Assembly (NCBI RefSeq): GCF_014697025.1
Contig: NZ_JACJRC010000030.1
Span: forward strand, 1 to 60,668
DNA: 60,668 nt
DNA from: Alkalinema sp. FACHB-956
GTDB lineage: Bacteria; Cyanobacteriota; Cyanobacteriia; Leptolyngbyales; Leptolyngbyaceae
Direction: 5' to 3'
Shown: positions 35,585 to 46,356 of the stretch, piece by piece
Layout of the letters: every line of letters starts with the position of its first letter
Numbering within the stretch: position 1 is the stretch's first letter
The notes under the pieces: generated by a model
Databases searched by the model: none
What the model was told of the DNA's origin: nothing
Seen by the model: only the letters and a program-made list of their open reading frames with translations
Translations under genes and position numbers: made by a program

Positions 35585-36016
35585 AGCTTTTGATAGTAAA
35601 CGGTAACCGAACGTTCTGCCTACCCTGTCCCGTGATCGAAGAACTGGCAAGGAACTGGGGCAAAAACCTCATCTAACAACTGAGCAATTGGACTCCACGG
35701 GTGAGAGGCTTCAGACCGATCGCAGTACGCTCTAGATTGACCCACTCACGGAATAAACGAACATGTGATCGTCGAGTCATCGCACCATCACGGCTCCGCA
35801 GTACCCCGCAAAAGGCCCCCTTGAAGAAGCGTCGATGGGTTGACAATTTCTGAGAAACTTCATACTTCTTCATAAACTAACCTATCCGCTTTCCCTTGCC
35901 AAGTCCGCACCTGATCGCTCAAGCGGCAGCTGATCCCGGCTATGAGGGATCCTTGAGGGGTTAAGGTGTGTTACATTTTTTATGAACAGCAATCATTTTT
36001 AGGAACGCTCTCGACT
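35585..36016. other. Divergent ctpA/petB promoter region
   Basis: About 430 bases that should hold both promoters. A reverse-strand frame (35,673-35,873, 66 Arg-rich residues) could be a small gene but has only a weak ribosome-binding site and no recognisable pattern. Nothing else stands out. Confidence 0.4.
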
Positions 36017-36664
36017 ATGGCAAACGTGTACGACTGGTTCGAGGAGCGCTTAGAGATCCAGGCGCTCGCTGACGACGTAACCAGCAAGTACGTGCCGCCC
36101 CACGTGAATATTTTCTACTGCCTGGGTGGAATCACGCTGACTTGCTTTTTAATCCAGTTCGCCACTGGATTTGCAATGACTTTCTATTACAAGCCCACCG
36201 TAGCTGAAGCGTTTAGCTCCGTTCAGTACATCATGAACGAAGTCAACTTTGGCTGGTTGATTCGCTCCATCCATCGTTGGTCTGCCAGCATGATGGTGCT
36301 GATGATGATTCTGCACGTTTTCCGGGTTTACCTGACGGGTGGTTTCAAGAAACCCCGTGAGTTGACTTGGGTCAGTGGCGTGATTCTTTCTGTCATCACC
36401 GTCTCCTTTGGTGTGACCGGTTACTCCCTCCCTTGGGATCAGGTTGGCTACTGGGCGGTCAAGATCGTATCCGGTGTGCCCGAAGCGATTCCTGTCGTTG
36501 GGACGCTGATTGCCGACCTGCTACGGGGTGGTGCTAGTGTTGGTCAAGCAACCCTGACTCGCTACTACAGTGCTCACACATTTGTGCTGCCTTGGCTGAT
36601 CGCCGTCTTCATGCTGATTCACTTCTTGATGATTCGGAAGCAAGGCATTTCCGGCCCTCTATAA
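36017..36664 (+). CDS. petB: Cytochrome b6 of the cytochrome b6f complex
   Basis: 215 residues, four membrane helices. It is the haem b-binding core subunit that oxidises plastoquinol in the thylakoid. Haem-ligand His pairs lie in the second and fourth helices ([21 protein letters not shown] and [21 protein letters not shown]); the extra haem c' Cys is in [13 protein letters not shown]. The start [15 protein letters not shown] is at 36017; the frame reaches back to 35966. It is as long as the plastid form and a few residues shorter than the 222-residue form in several cyanobacteria. petD follows 174 bases later. Confidence 0.98.
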   Translation: MANVYDWFEERLEIQALADDVTSKYVPPHVNIFYCLGGITLTCFLIQFATGFAMTFYYKPTVAEAFSSVQYIMNEVNFGWLIRSIHRWSASMMVLMMILHVFRVYLTGGFKKPRELTWVSGVILSVITVSFGVTGYSLPWDQVGYWAVKIVSGVPEAIPVVGTLIADLLRGGASVGQATLTRYYSAHTFVLPWLIAVFMLIHFLMIRKQGISGPL

Positions 36665-36838
36665 ATCGCTGGTTAGTCTGCTTTACAGGGCTTGGAATGA
36701 CCTGGTATGGTCGTATCCAAAGAAAAAACTTTCTGCGTGCTGGAGCATACCATTCTTCAATCCGGCCCAAAGATCGATCAAGACAATTCACAATTATCTG
36801 TTTGCCGACTTCCAGATTTTGAGGAGAGCCTTTTCGCA

Positions 36839-37318
36839 ATGGCAACTTTAAAAAAACCGGATCTAACCGATCCCGTATTGCGTGCGAAGCTAGCGAAGGG
36901 TATGGGTCACAACTACTATGGTGAACCCGCATGGCCCAACGACCTGCTTTACATCTTCCCCGTTGTAATTTTGGGCACGATCGCCCTGTGTGTCGGGTTA
37001 GCCGTTCTAGATCCTGCACTGGTGGGTGAGCCTGCTAACCCCTTTGCAACCCCCTTGGAAATTTTGCCCGAGTGGTACTTGTACCCTGTCTTCAACATTC
37101 TGCGCCTTGTTCCTAACAAGCTCCTAGGCGTTGTGTTGATGTCGTCTGTCCCCCTAGGAATGATTACGGTTCCTTTCATTGAAAATGTGAACAAGTTTCA
37201 AAATCCCTTCCGTCGCCCCGTCGCTATGGCTGTCTTCCTGTTTGGGACGGCTGTTTCGATGTACTTAGGTGCTGGCGCAATCTTCCCTGTGGACAAGGCG
37301 CTGACCTTAGGTCTGTAA
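36839..37318 (+). CDS. petD: Subunit IV of the cytochrome b6f complex
   Basis: 159 residues. [48 protein letters not shown] is the classic start, and [22 protein letters not shown] (with the PEWY motif of the Qo site) is complete. Three membrane helices. Start at 36839 from homology and GAGGAG about ten bases upstream. It forms an operon with petB and is followed by a strong terminator. Confidence 0.98.
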   Translation: MATLKKPDLTDPVLRAKLAKGMGHNYYGEPAWPNDLLYIFPVVILGTIALCVGLAVLDPALVGEPANPFATPLEILPEWYLYPVFNILRLVPNKLLGVVLMSSVPLGMITVPFIENVNKFQNPFRRPVAMAVFLFGTAVSMYLGAGAIFPVDKALTLGL

Positions 37319-37423
37319 TTGCCGGGTCTGTAAGGATTGGTTATCCTTAGAAGTCGTATCTCAGTGATATCAATCTCTGAAATCCTTTTTTCAAGGGAAA
37401 CCTAATCTAGTTTGATTAAATTC

Positions 37424-37467
37424 AATCGTCTGGATAGCCGCTAGGGTTATTCAGACGATTATTTTTT
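37424..37467 (+). terminator. Intrinsic terminator of petBD
   Basis: Stem AATCGTCTG / CAGACGATT (9 bp plus some AU pairs) with a loop containing GCCGCTAGGG, followed by a T-run ATTTTTTGG. It lies about 100 bases past petD. Confidence 0.88.
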
Positions 37468-37678
37468 GGCTCAATTTTCCTTGATCACCATTTGAACATC
37501 CGGTCGAGGGGCGACATCCGGTGTAAAAACACAAAAGGTAGAAGTCCAAAAGGTAAAAGCACAAAAGTCACCCCCGATCTGAATTTTGGGAGGGTAGACT
37601 AGAGAGAATATACGGCTCAGCATTCTGTTCTGAAGACTGTTCTGAATTCCCATAGCACCTGATTTCGATAGGCTAGGC

Positions 37679-39607
37679 ATGAGACAAGGCATGAAACGTT
37701 CTTTAGGGAAGCCCCACCAGCAAACAAAGTCCCGCGCTCGATCGCCCTTTCGATCGGCGGGTATTGTGAAATTTTTAATGGGTCTGGCCATTTCCCAGAC
37801 CGTTCTGCTAGCTAGCCCTGTCCTTGCCCAGCAACGTCAAAGCCCCTTGAGTTATGGGGACTTGTTCGATCGCATCCGCAAGGACAAAGTGGAGCAGGTC
37901 AAAATTGATCCCACTCAGCAAGTGGCCAAGGTTTATTTAAAGGATGCGCCGAAGAAGGATCAGCCTGTTGAAGTGCAGTTGCTGGAGCGGAATGATGAAC
38001 TGATCAATCTGCTGAATGACCAAAAAGTGGCTTGGAGTGTGGAGCGATCGGCAGATAACAGCGCCCTGATCAGCATCATGATCCAGTTGCTTGCGTTTCT
38101 CTTGCTGATTTCCGCCGTCATGTTTGTCATCCGGCGATCGGCCAATGGCCCCGGTGGCCCTGGTCAAGCTATGAGTTTTGGTAAGTCCCGTGCCCGCTTC
38201 CAAATGGAGGCAAAAACCGGCGTGGTGTTTGACGACGTAGCCGGGATTGAAGAAGCCAAGGAAGAACTTCAAGAAGTCGTGACTTTCCTGCGGAAGCCTG
38301 AGAAGTTTACCGCTGTGGGTGCCCGTATTCCCAAGGGTGTGTTACTGGTTGGGCCGCCGGGAACCGGGAAAACCTTGCTGGCCAAGGCGATCGCGGGAGA
38401 AGCGGGCGTGCCTTTCTTCAGCATGTCGGGGTCGGAATTTGTGGAAATGTTTGTCGGGGTTGGGGCCTCCCGGGTGCGGGATCTGTTCAAAAAAGCCAAG
38501 GAAAATGCCCCCTGCATCGTGTTCATCGATGAAATTGATGCGGTCGGTCGTCAGCGCAGTATTGGCTATGGTGGCGGCAACGATGAGCGGGAACAGACGC
38601 TGAACCAGTTACTGACAGAAATGGACGGGTTTGAGGGCAATTCCGGTGTGATTATCATCGCTGCCACCAACCGAGCCGATGTCTTGGATCAAGCCCTCCT
38701 GCGTCCAGGCCGATTTGATCGCCAGGTGACGGTGGATTTGCCCACCTTTAAGGGGCGCTTGGGCATTTTGGAAGTTCACGCCCGTAACAAAAAGATTGAA
38801 GAAGAGGTTTCCCTAGAGGCGATCGCCCGTCGGACACCCGGTTTCTCCGGTGCGGATTTGGCCAACTTGCTGAATGAGGCTGCCATTTTGACGGCCCGGC
38901 GACGCAAGGAAGCTATGACCATGGAAGAGGTGGAAGATGCGATCGATCGCCTGACGATTGGGCTAACGCTGACCCCGCTACTTGACAGTAAGAAAAAACG
39001 GCTGATTGCCTACCATGAAGTGGGCCATGCCTTGCTGATGACTCTGCTAAAGCGTTCTGATCCGTTAAACAAGGTGACGATTATTCCCCGATCGGGGGGG
39101 ATTGGTGGGTTTGCCCAGCAAGCCTTTAACGAAGACATGGTAGACAGCGGCTTGTATACCAAAGCTTGGATGATGGATCAGATTATCCTGACCCTGGGCG
39201 GGCGGGCAGCGGAGGAGATTGTCTTCGGTCACGATGAAGTCACTGCGGGAGCCAGCAGCGATATCCGTTACGTGGCCAGTGCCGCACGGGAAATGGTGAC
39301 GCGCTATGGCATGACGGAAATGGGATTGGTGGCACTGGAAGGTGCGGGCGATGTCTATGCCACTCGGGGCGGGAATTTAACCCGAACTGACTACTCGGAA
39401 GAAGTGGCCACCCAAATCGATCACAAGGTTCGAGAAATTGCCCAGCAATGTCTAGAGGAAGCAAAACGGATTCTGTTGGAGAATCGATCGCTGATGGATC
39501 GGCTAGTAGATCTGCTCCTAGAAAAGGAAATGCTAGAGGGAGATGAGTTCCGCCAAGTGGTTGAGGAGTATCAGGCGAAAACTGAAGAAGTTATGATTTC
39601 TGTCTAG
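37679..39607 (+). CDS. ftsH: ATP-dependent zinc metalloprotease FtsH
   Basis: 642 residues, from ATG 37679 (or ATG 37691). One N-terminal membrane segment (about 28-48), a lumen/periplasmic domain, a second membrane segment (about 120-150), then the AAA+ domain: [19 protein letters not shown] (Walker A), [15 protein letters not shown] (Walker B) and the [16 protein letters not shown]. The zinc protease motif is [10 protein letters not shown] (HEVGH), with the third ligand expected downstream near [12 protein letters not shown]. Thylakoid FtsH complexes degrade damaged D1; which of the several cyanobacterial FtsH forms this is cannot be told from sequence alone. Confidence 0.97.
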   Translation: MRQGMKRSLGKPHQQTKSRARSPFRSAGIVKFLMGLAISQTVLLASPVLAQQRQSPLSYGDLFDRIRKDKVEQVKIDPTQQVAKVYLKDAPKKDQPVEVQLLERNDELINLLNDQKVAWSVERSADNSALISIMIQLLAFLLLISAVMFVIRRSANGPGGPGQAMSFGKSRARFQMEAKTGVVFDDVAGIEEAKEELQEVVTFLRKPEKFTAVGARIPKGVLLVGPPGTGKTLLAKAIAGEAGVPFFSMSGSEFVEMFVGVGASRVRDLFKKAKENAPCIVFIDEIDAVGRQRSIGYGGGNDEREQTLNQLLTEMDGFEGNSGVIIIAATNRADVLDQALLRPGRFDRQVTVDLPTFKGRLGILEVHARNKKIEEEVSLEAIARRTPGFSGADLANLLNEAAILTARRRKEAMTMEEVEDAIDRLTIGLTLTPLLDSKKKRLIAYHEVGHALLMTLLKRSDPLNKVTIIPRSGGIGGFAQQAFNEDMVDSGLYTKAWMMDQIILTLGGRAAEEIVFGHDEVTAGASSDIRYVASAAREMVTRYGMTEMGLVALEGAGDVYATRGGNLTRTDYSEEVATQIDHKVREIAQQCLEEAKRILLENRSLMDRLVDLLLEKEMLEGDEFRQVVEEYQAKTEEVMISV

Positions 39608-39641
39608 CCGCCTAACGACTTGAGAAAAGTTAATTGATTCA

Positions 39642-39673
39642 AAAGGGGAGATCCGCTAGCGGATCTCCCCTTT
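39642..39673. terminator. Perfect palindromic terminator between ftsH and the PRC-barrel gene
   Basis: A perfect inverted repeat of 32 bases: AAAGGGGAGATCCGCT followed by AGCGGATCTCCCCTTT. It can end transcription from both converging genes. Confidence 0.88.
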
Positions 39674-39734
39674 CTCGTAGATGAATGAATGGATGCAGTA
39701 TTTCCGAGACTTCGCCCGAGTCACTTCCTCCCAA

Positions 39735-40814
39735 TTACTCTTCGTATTCAGGTTGCTTCACTTTGTCAGGAATATTCAGCGCTTGTGGCTTGTATTCTGT
39801 CGCTTCGGGATCCGTCCAAGGATCTTCCGCTGAGGCTTCCTCCGGTGTAGAGGCATCGGCGATCGTGGCCTCGGGTTCAACGATCGCAGCCTTGGCTGCA
39901 TCAGTAGGTTGAACCTCCACCACAGGAGTGACATCTACGACTTCCTCGACGACTTCCGCGAACTCAACATCTTCGTAGTCGTCGGCATCATCATCTTCGT
40001 TGTAGGGTTCATCGTAGCGATCGCGGGTGGTCGCGTTCGTCCAGTTGTCCGCAGGTTCGTTCTCTAAATACCGCGCTTGCTGGCGGGCTTGGGGGGGTTG
40101 CCGTAGCTCCAGCGGTTCTGGCTGGCGTTCCCAGTTATCTTCATCCCAGGTTTCCTCTACGCTTTCCACCTGGGGACGACGCAGGGGCGGGGCTTCTAAG
40201 GGAACCCGCTGACCTGAGGGCAATTGATTTTCAATGCGTACAGGACTGGGGGGGGCGTAGAGTTCATCCTTCTCCCAGGGCGCTTTACCCAGACCGAGGC
40301 GTTCTAAGACCCCGACGGTCATCTGATTTAGCCGTTCTTCCGCTCCTTCATAGACAATCAGGCGATCGGGGCCGCTGCTAACAATTTCCGTCACCCCCAA
40401 TTCAAAGGTACTAACGACTTGATCGGGAATGAGCGGAAACCCCAGGGACGCGATCGTGAGGGACTCCAGCTTGCCATTGTCAATATCGAACTTGTAGCCC
40501 CGCACCTTGCCTAGGACTTCTCCGGTTTCGGTAATGACTTCACAGTTGATCAGGCTATTGAACTGTTCAACATCAATGTCTTCAATCACATTTTCGTCAT
40601 CCACCAGGATGACATCCCCAATTTGCCGAATGCTACTCAGCATCATGGGTTGGGGGGTTCCGTAGAACAAACTGGGTCGCAGACTCAGCGCAACCACTTC
40701 CTGGCTATCAATATCGACCCAAAGTTGACTCACGACACCTAGCTTTTTCCCCGTGTCGCGGGTGATGACTTGGGTGCCCAGGAGATCGGTGCGTTGGCGA
40801 AATTCTGCTGACAT
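39735..40814 (-). CDS. PRC-barrel domain protein, cyanobacterial type
   Basis: 359 residues. Two PRC-barrel domains: RTDLLGTQVITRDTGKKLGVVSQLWVDIDSQEVVALSL (about 7-45) and FNSLINCEVITETGEVLGKVRGYKFDIDNGKLESLTI (about 85-121). The second half is a Pro/acidic-rich region (DDDADDYEDVEFAEVVEEVVDV) ending QALNIPDKVKQPEYEE. PRC barrels bind RNA or proteins in ribosome maturation and photosynthetic reaction centres. Function here is unknown, though the layout recurs in cyanobacteria. Confidence 0.8.
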   Translation of the reverse strand: MSAEFRQRTDLLGTQVITRDTGKKLGVVSQLWVDIDSQEVVALSLRPSLFYGTPQPMMLSSIRQIGDVILVDDENVIEDIDVEQFNSLINCEVITETGEVLGKVRGYKFDIDNGKLESLTIASLGFPLIPDQVVSTFELGVTEIVSSGPDRLIVYEGAEERLNQMTVGVLERLGLGKAPWEKDELYAPPSPVRIENQLPSGQRVPLEAPPLRRPQVESVEETWDEDNWERQPEPLELRQPPQARQQARYLENEPADNWTNATTRDRYDEPYNEDDDADDYEDVEFAEVVEEVVDVTPVVEVQPTDAAKAAIVEPEATIADASTPEEASAEDPWTDPEATEYKPQALNIPDKVKQPEYEE

Positions 40815-41131
40815 TACTAATCTCGAAGCCTACGTGGATGAATTCTGCTTAAGTTTACCAAATCACGATCGGCGTGGCGTTGTGGAGTCGAGTGCGGGTT
40901 TCCGATACAGGACTGCCCCTACCCTGCAACCGCCTTAATGCAGAATAGACTGGAGGGCATCATGGGGACAGCATTGAGTCTGCCACCTATTGAGTCCATC
41001 CCATGGCAATTAGCGGTGCGGCATAAACGCTAGCCCTGACCAGTGATTTCAGTAACCTAGATCACACCGGACGGCAATCGGATACCGGTTGGAGCAAAGT
41101 TCAGGGCTAGCTACTGCTTAATTTAGAGCCT

Positions 41132-41512
41132 CTATTCAGCTAAATCTTCGCCGTCCACTTCCGGTGTTTCTGGCATCATCTTGGGTTGGCTGGTTGCGCC
41201 TTGCTCATAGGTCTTACCCATTTTGGGCGAAGTGGGCAAATCCGGTACCGTATTCCAGAGTTCGGAGGGTTTATCTTTGCCAATCATAATGATTTGGGCT
41301 GGTGCATTGGGATCCAGCTTATAGCGTGGTGCTGGACTGGAAGACTTGCCGCAAATGTGGGAAAGATCCACCGTTTGCCCAGATGAGTTTTCCATTTCGC
41401 ATAGAGAATCCTGTTGCGGCTGTGGGTTAGCGCGGCTGGCAATGCCCCAAGACACGGCTGCTCCCAGCAACACGATCGCGACAGTACCTAAGACAATCTG
41501 TTTCTGATGCAT
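41132..41512 (-). CDS. Small signal-anchored protein, hypothetical
   Basis: 126 residues from the ATG at 41512 (the frame is open further upstream without homology). One signal/anchor (about 5-26, IVLGTVAIVLLGAAVSWGI), then a polar periplasmic part with two Cys (SLCEMENSSGQTVDLSHICGK), which could form a disulfide. Pro/Asp-rich C-terminus. It is downstream of the trypsin-like protease on the same strand (91 bases), so a shared operon is possible. Confidence 0.6.
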   Translation of the reverse strand: MHQKQIVLGTVAIVLLGAAVSWGIASRANPQPQQDSLCEMENSSGQTVDLSHICGKSSSPAPRYKLDPNAPAQIIMIGKDKPSELWNTVPDLPTSPKMGKTYEQGATSQPKMMPETPEVDGEDLAE

Positions 41513-41603
41513 AACTATTCTTCTATCCTTGAAGCGCTTTAGGTTTGGATCAATTGATTCGCTGACTGCGCGGTTGAAGTTTTGCGGTTGAAGTGTTTCT
41601 GCG

Positions 41604-42500
41604 TTAGATCCGAGGGACGATCGTTGACCCTGCACCTTTAGTTTTCCGCAAGGCTACCAGGGCAGGCATGAAGCGATCGATCGGCACCGCCACACTAAAA
41701 GCGGTAATTTTAGTTTTTGGATCAAAGACGGTCGCGACTTGTAGCCCTTGAAGTTTACGATTGCGGGTATGAATTCCAGTACCCGAAGATCCTGGGGTTC
41801 CATCGCAGTCATGGATAATAAGACCAATTTCTACAGACAGAAAATTGCAATTAAAATGAGCGCCAGGAGTTTGACCTCGGATGTCACCAGGTTGCGCTTT
41901 TTCCGCCGTCGGCCAATCCCCTGAGTAGCCGATGAGGTTTACTTTTTTGCCAACAGCCGTTAATCCTGCTTGATTGATATCAGTAGACCAATTTGTTTGG
42001 CCGAACCATCCCGTGGATTTGCCCAGACTACGGTTAAATCGCACGATCGCCCAATCGCGACGATAATCGCCGACCGTTCTGGGAGAAAAATCGAGTCCTG
42101 TCCAAATCACATCCACATTGGCAGCTTTGTAATAGCGACTACCGTGGGATATTGCATAGGCTTTTACTTGCAGTGGCCCATTCCCCTCATCATCCAAAAG
42201 GCAATGGGTATTGGTTAACCCAAGATTAGTCCCCACGACCGTAAAGGTGCAGCTATAGAATTTTCCGTCCGCTTTTTGAATTTCCAATTGCCCTACCGCT
42301 TTTCGCTTATTACGCTTCATCCAACTGTAGGAAGGCGTCACGCGATCGTCTTGGCCAATTACCCCGATCGGCGGCTTTTGAGGGGGGGCTTCCTGGGCTT
42401 GGACTGGACTGGAAAGCGCAAGCAGCATGGCCTCTGTTCCGATCGACCCAGTGAGTAATGCTACCAACACAAGAAACTTCGAGATCTTTGGAATTGCCAT
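41604..42500 (-). CDS. Secreted trypsin-like serine protease
   Basis: 298 residues. Signal peptide (about 1-36, ending SSPVQAQ). Catalytic triad visible: His99 in TNTHCLL, Asp149 in RRDWAIVRF, Ser239 in GTPGSSGTGI. The overall pattern is that of trypsin/V8-like periplasmic proteases. Cys84, Cys100 and Cys218/232 may form disulfides. The substrate is unknown. It is followed by the small anchored protein, and the two could work together (inference). Confidence 0.85.
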   Translation of the reverse strand: MAIPKISKFLVLVALLTGSIGTEAMLLALSSPVQAQEAPPQKPPIGVIGQDDRVTPSYSWMKRNKRKAVGQLEIQKADGKFYSCTFTVVGTNLGLTNTHCLLDDEGNGPLQVKAYAISHGSRYYKAANVDVIWTGLDFSPRTVGDYRRDWAIVRFNRSLGKSTGWFGQTNWSTDINQAGLTAVGKKVNLIGYSGDWPTAEKAQPGDIRGQTPGAHFNCNFLSVEIGLIIHDCDGTPGSSGTGIHTRNRKLQGLQVATVFDPKTKITAFSVAVPIDRFMPALVALRKTKGAGSTIVPRI

Positions 42501-42653
42501 AGCAAAATCAGGTGAATTAACTATCCCTGATGGGATATAGGCTAATTATGGCAATTTCATTTCAGCGCGTCGAGACTACTCCACTAGTTTTCCATTCACG
42601 GCCCAATAAACTGGCAGAGGCCCCCTCACCCTGGCCAGGGGGGACATCCAGGC

Positions 42654-42690
42654 AAAAAGAAAAAAGGAGAGCGATCGGCCCTCCTTCCAC
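42654..42690 (-). terminator. Intrinsic terminator of dxs
   Basis: On the - strand: stem GGAGGG / CTCTCC around CCGATCG, followed by TTTTTTCTTTTT. It lies about 35 bases beyond dxs. Confidence 0.85.
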
Positions 42691-42724
42691 TTAAGTGATT
42701 GGATTGAAAATAATTGGATTGGGC

Positions 42725-44617
42725 TTACACGCCAACTTTAGACAGGGCAGGTTGCACAATCTTGAGAATACGATCGGCCATCTGCGGCGGCGTCAACCCT
42801 AACTCCGCTTTGGATTGCTCTGGCGTCGCATGTTCCACTAACAGATCGGGAACCCCAATGCGCGTCACCGGAACCGTAATCTCAGCATCCATCAGCGCTT
42901 CCACCACCGCAGAGCCAAATCCACCGGGCAAGCAACCTTCCTCAAAGGTCACCACGCGACCGATCTTCTGCGCCAGCGGCAGAATCAACTCCGTATCCAA
43001 CGGCTTGGCAAACCGAGCATTCACCACCGTTGCTTCGATGCCGTGCTCATGCAGGATTTCCGCCGTTTGCAAGCTGGGGTAAACCATAGACCCATAGGCC
43101 AGTAGCAAAATATCATCGCCATGGCGCAGAATTTCACCCTTACCGATTTCCAAGGGTTCCCAACCCTCTTCCATCAGGGGCACCCCGTAGCCATTGCCCC
43201 GTGGATAGCGCATGGCGATCGGGCCATCGGTGTAGTTAATCCCCGTCACGAGCATCCGCTGTAACTCCGCTTCATCCTTGGGAGCCATCATGACCATGTT
43301 GGGAATGCAACGCAGGTAAGCAATGTCGTACATCCCTTGGTGCGTCGGGCCATCGGAACCCACAATCCCCGCCCGATCCATGCAGAAAAAGACCGGCAGA
43401 TTCTGAATGCAGACATCATGGATGATCTGGTCGAAGGCCCGCTGGAGGAAGGTGGAATAGATCGTCGCGATCGGGCGCATCCCCTCACAAGCCAAGCCTG
43501 CTGCCAGGGTCACAGCGTGCTGTTCTGCAATCCCCACGTCGATGTACTGCTTGGGCACCCGTTTTTGGAAAATATCCAACCCCGTCCCCGTGGCCATCGC
43601 AGCGGTAATCCCGATAATCCGAGGATCATTTTCTGCCAACGTAGAAAGAGTCTCGCCGAATACTTTGGAGTAGCTGGGGGGCTTGGGTTTGCTAGAAGGA
43701 ATCGCTTTCCCAGTAGCCAGGTTAAAGGGATTCTGGGCGTGGTAACCCACCTGATCCTTCTCAGCAATTTCGTACCCCTTGCCCTTGACGGTGGACACAT
43801 GCACCAGTACCGGGCCAGGATGCTTGTGGGCTTCGCGGAAGGTCTTAATCAGCTCTTCCAGGTTATGTCCATCCACCGGGCCAATGTAGGTAAAGCCCAA
43901 CTCTTCAAATACAGCGCCCACCTTGGACACCGCCAACCGCTTCATCCCTTCCTTCACTCGGTTTAACTCCGGCGAGAAGGGCAGATTGCGAATTTGCTCC
44001 TCTAGGTTGTCACTGAGGAACTGCATGGGCGGGCTGAGGCGAATCTTGTTGAGGTAGCGGGGAATGGCACCCACGTTGGGGGAGATGGACATTTCATTGT
44101 CATTCAAGACCACCAGCAACTTGGTCTTGGGCAAGTGTCCCGCGTGGTTGATCGCTTCCAGTGCCATCCCGCCAGTCAAGGATCCGTCGCCAATCACGGC
44201 TACGCATTTGAAATTTTCCCCTTTGGCATCCCGGGCTAGGGCCATCCCCAGGGCAGCGGAAATACTGGTGGAAGCGTGACCTGCTCCAAAATGGTCAAAC
44301 TTACTTTCACCCAGCTTGAGATAACCCGCAATGCCATCCTTTTGGCGCAGGGTATGGAAGTCGTGGTAACGACCCGTGATCAATTTGTGGGGGTAGGCTT
44401 GGTGGCCAACATCCCAAACCACCTTATCCTTATCCAGATCGAGCGTTTGGTAGAGAGCCAGAGTCAATTCAACAACACCAAGGCCGGGTCCGAGGTGGCC
44501 CCCACTAGCAGCGACTGTCTGGAGGTGCTTTTCACGAATCTGACGAGCAATGTCCTGGAGCTCCTTAATTGACAGACCGTGCAACTGGTTAGGGTGGGTT
44601 ATTTCACTCAGATGCAT
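42725..44617 (-). CDS. dxs: 1-deoxy-D-xylulose-5-phosphate synthase
   Basis: 630 residues. Thiamine-diphosphate enzyme joining pyruvate and glyceraldehyde 3-phosphate, the first step of the MEP isoprenoid pathway that supplies carotenoids, phytol and quinones. Visible: [35 protein letters not shown] (the ThDP/Mg motif GDG...N), [43 protein letters not shown] (with the catalytic Glu) and [15 protein letters not shown]. Complete and of standard length. The start is ATG 44617. Confidence 0.97.
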   Translation of the reverse strand: MHLSEITHPNQLHGLSIKELQDIARQIREKHLQTVAASGGHLGPGLGVVELTLALYQTLDLDKDKVVWDVGHQAYPHKLITGRYHDFHTLRQKDGIAGYLKLGESKFDHFGAGHASTSISAALGMALARDAKGENFKCVAVIGDGSLTGGMALEAINHAGHLPKTKLLVVLNDNEMSISPNVGAIPRYLNKIRLSPPMQFLSDNLEEQIRNLPFSPELNRVKEGMKRLAVSKVGAVFEELGFTYIGPVDGHNLEELIKTFREAHKHPGPVLVHVSTVKGKGYEIAEKDQVGYHAQNPFNLATGKAIPSSKPKPPSYSKVFGETLSTLAENDPRIIGITAAMATGTGLDIFQKRVPKQYIDVGIAEQHAVTLAAGLACEGMRPIATIYSTFLQRAFDQIIHDVCIQNLPVFFCMDRAGIVGSDGPTHQGMYDIAYLRCIPNMVMMAPKDEAELQRMLVTGINYTDGPIAMRYPRGNGYGVPLMEEGWEPLEIGKGEILRHGDDILLLAYGSMVYPSLQTAEILHEHGIEATVVNARFAKPLDTELILPLAQKIGRVVTFEEGCLPGGFGSAVVEALMDAEITVPVTRIGVPDLLVEHATPEQSKAELGLTPPQMADRILKIVQPALSKVGV

Positions 44618-45108
44618 GGGGTATCCTTCGGTTGTACGCTAAGTGGATTGGCGATTTAACAGGTAGCTGTATCATTCACAGGTGTCTGTATAGCATTCAG
44701 CTTATAGCGATCGCGGGATCCATTGTCTCAGCTACAGGTTAGGTTTGTCCGCAGAGTACAAGGCAGGGATCGATCGCTACTCGATCGCTACAAGTCAAAG
44801 GTGTAACTTTAGCTTTTTTCACTGTAGTTCATCAAATGGTCGCATTCAGCTTTCTCTGATGCATTTCGCAACGGTTTGAGTCAATTTGATGAAGATGTGC
44901 AAAGATGGCGAAAGAGTTACGGCCATCGTGCCCAGTTTTTGTTCAGGGAACTGAAAAATTCCCCCAACGAAGGATGATTCTTTCCCGGTGTTACCAGTGT
45001 GCGTTTAGAGCCATTCTTAGCGGTCAAACCTGAAAAATTGGGGAAGTTTTAAGTTGGGTCACCGTGATTTCTAGCTATGTCTTGTTATTGTGCGATCGCA
45101 TTTTATCT
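44618..45108. other. Divergent intergenic region
   Basis: About 490 bases between dxs and the Cys-repeat gene. A short duplication of TCGATCGCTAC lies near 44,770. No gene or RNA that I can support. Confidence 0.4.
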
Positions 45109-45792
45109 ATGCTGAAGCTTCAAATCTTCAATCCTGGTTTATCCCGGCCCCGTTTATTCCGGCTTAGTCTATCCCGGCTTAGCCTGGGCCTATTGGTTAT
45201 TTCCGGCTTGGGCGTTGGCATGGGGACTGGGCGACCTGCAATGGCCAACACCTATGAAACCTGTGCCAAAACGGTGGTGAAAGCGGGGGTGGAGGGCAAC
45301 GTCGCCGGATTGGCCTGTGCCCAAGATCTCCATCCCGAGCACCTAGGCCACTGTGTAGAGCGCGTCACCAAAGCGACGTTGGGGGCCGACGCAGCGCTCT
45401 CTGCCTGTCGGCGAGTCCGTCGGCCCTTGGACTTGGCAGAATGTGTGACGGACATTCATTTTCAGGATAAGCAAGCTCCCATGGCTGATGTGCTGGAATA
45501 TTGCCGTAAGAGTTTATTGCCCGTTCGGTTTGGAGAATGTGTGACTGGGCTAGGTCGGGATCCCCTCAAGCTTGCAACCCGAGAAGGACTGGATGTCTGC
45601 ATTAATGCCAGCGATCGGCCTAAGGATTTACAACTGGTTCCTTTGGACTCTGTTCTAGGCCCTAACCAATCAACAACAGTCATCCCTACACCCAGCACCC
45701 CTGCGCCAGTCATCATGCCTTCACCCATGCCGAACCCAACACCAAACCCAACGCCGAACCCAACGTCGAATGTCATCCCTCAACGGTTCTAA
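45109..45792 (+). CDS. Secreted Cys-repeat protein with Pro-rich tail
   Basis: 227 residues from the ATG at 45109 (the frame also has GTG 45064). Signal peptide, with a Leu-Ser-Arg repeat in its basic part and ending near GRPAMA. The mature part has three related Cys-containing units: ETCAKTVVKAG...LACAQDLHPEHLGHCVERV, ALSACRRVRRPLDLAECVTDI, and LEYCRKSLLPVRFGECVTGL. They share a C(x)nC spacing and LGHCV/LAECV/FGECV endings, probably disulfide-linked helical hairpins. The C-terminus is a PNPTPNPTPNPT-type tail. I do not recognise the family. Confidence 0.65.
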   Translation: MLKLQIFNPGLSRPRLFRLSLSRLSLGLLVISGLGVGMGTGRPAMANTYETCAKTVVKAGVEGNVAGLACAQDLHPEHLGHCVERVTKATLGADAALSACRRVRRPLDLAECVTDIHFQDKQAPMADVLEYCRKSLLPVRFGECVTGLGRDPLKLATREGLDVCINASDRPKDLQLVPLDSVLGPNQSTTVIPTPSTPAPVIMPSPMPNPTPNPTPNPTSNVIPQRF

Positions 45793-46277
45793 AGGCATTT
45801 TTCGGCACTTGTTCTAGGCGCTTGTTCTAATTGTTTGTTCTAGGCATTTTTACTCGGGGATACCAATTCGTTATTGGTGTCCCTTTGGTAATTTTTAGGC
45901 TGTTCTACCCATGGGTCTACTCAGACATTCACGATCTGCTTAGAACTCCTGCTGAGAAAGCGACGTAGCTTTTAGACAATGGCCATTTCTTGGGCAGAAT
46001 TGCCATCAAACGATGACGACAAAAAAAATCTTAGGCATCACTCATTACATATTTTCTTAAGGCTCTCGGCTTGAGAAAAGCATCAGTAGGTTGATTCAGC
46101 GCGAATTTGGGGCATACTAACCCCAGGCGATACCCCCAGTGATCAACTTAGATTTACCTAAAAATCACTAGAACTTAAGACAGTTATCACAAATAATTCG
46201 CTCTATTTTCTTTAAGATAGAGTTGTCCGGAAAGTGATTGACCCCAAGGGAAGATCCCGGTTAGAAGGAGTCAAGTA
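45793..46277. other. Intergenic region, TTGTTCTA repeats
   Basis: Copies of CTTGTTCTAGGC / TTTGTTCTAGGC (about 45,807-45,847) precede the terminator. The right part is AT-rich and probably holds the promoter of the leader ORF and small membrane protein. Confidence 0.5.
45857..45890 (+). terminator. Probable intrinsic terminator
   Basis: Stem GGGATACCAAT / ATTGGTGTCCC (11 bp with one G-U pair), loop TCGTT, followed by TTTGGTAATTTTT. It follows the Cys-repeat gene. Confidence 0.75.
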
Positions 46278-46316
46278 ATGATCACAACGTCTTACTCTGC
46301 AACCTTGATTTCCTAG
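46278..46316 (+). CDS. Possible 12-codon leader ORF
   Basis: ATG followed by 11 codons and TAG (product MITTSYSATLIS). GAAGGAG ends seven bases before the ATG, a textbook ribosome-binding site and stronger than that of most genes here. It ends 40 bases before the small membrane-protein start. It may be a regulatory leader or a chance ORF; I cannot tell. Confidence 0.4.
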   Translation: MITTSYSATLIS

Positions 46317-46356
46317 TTCACAGCCTCATCCACTAACGCGCTCCAGAGGTGCCCTT

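Noticed and set aside
35673-35873. 66-codon Arg-rich ORF upstream of ctpA
   Set aside because: Weak ribosome-binding site, no homology that I can name, lies where ctpA and petB promoters should be. Possible but not supported.
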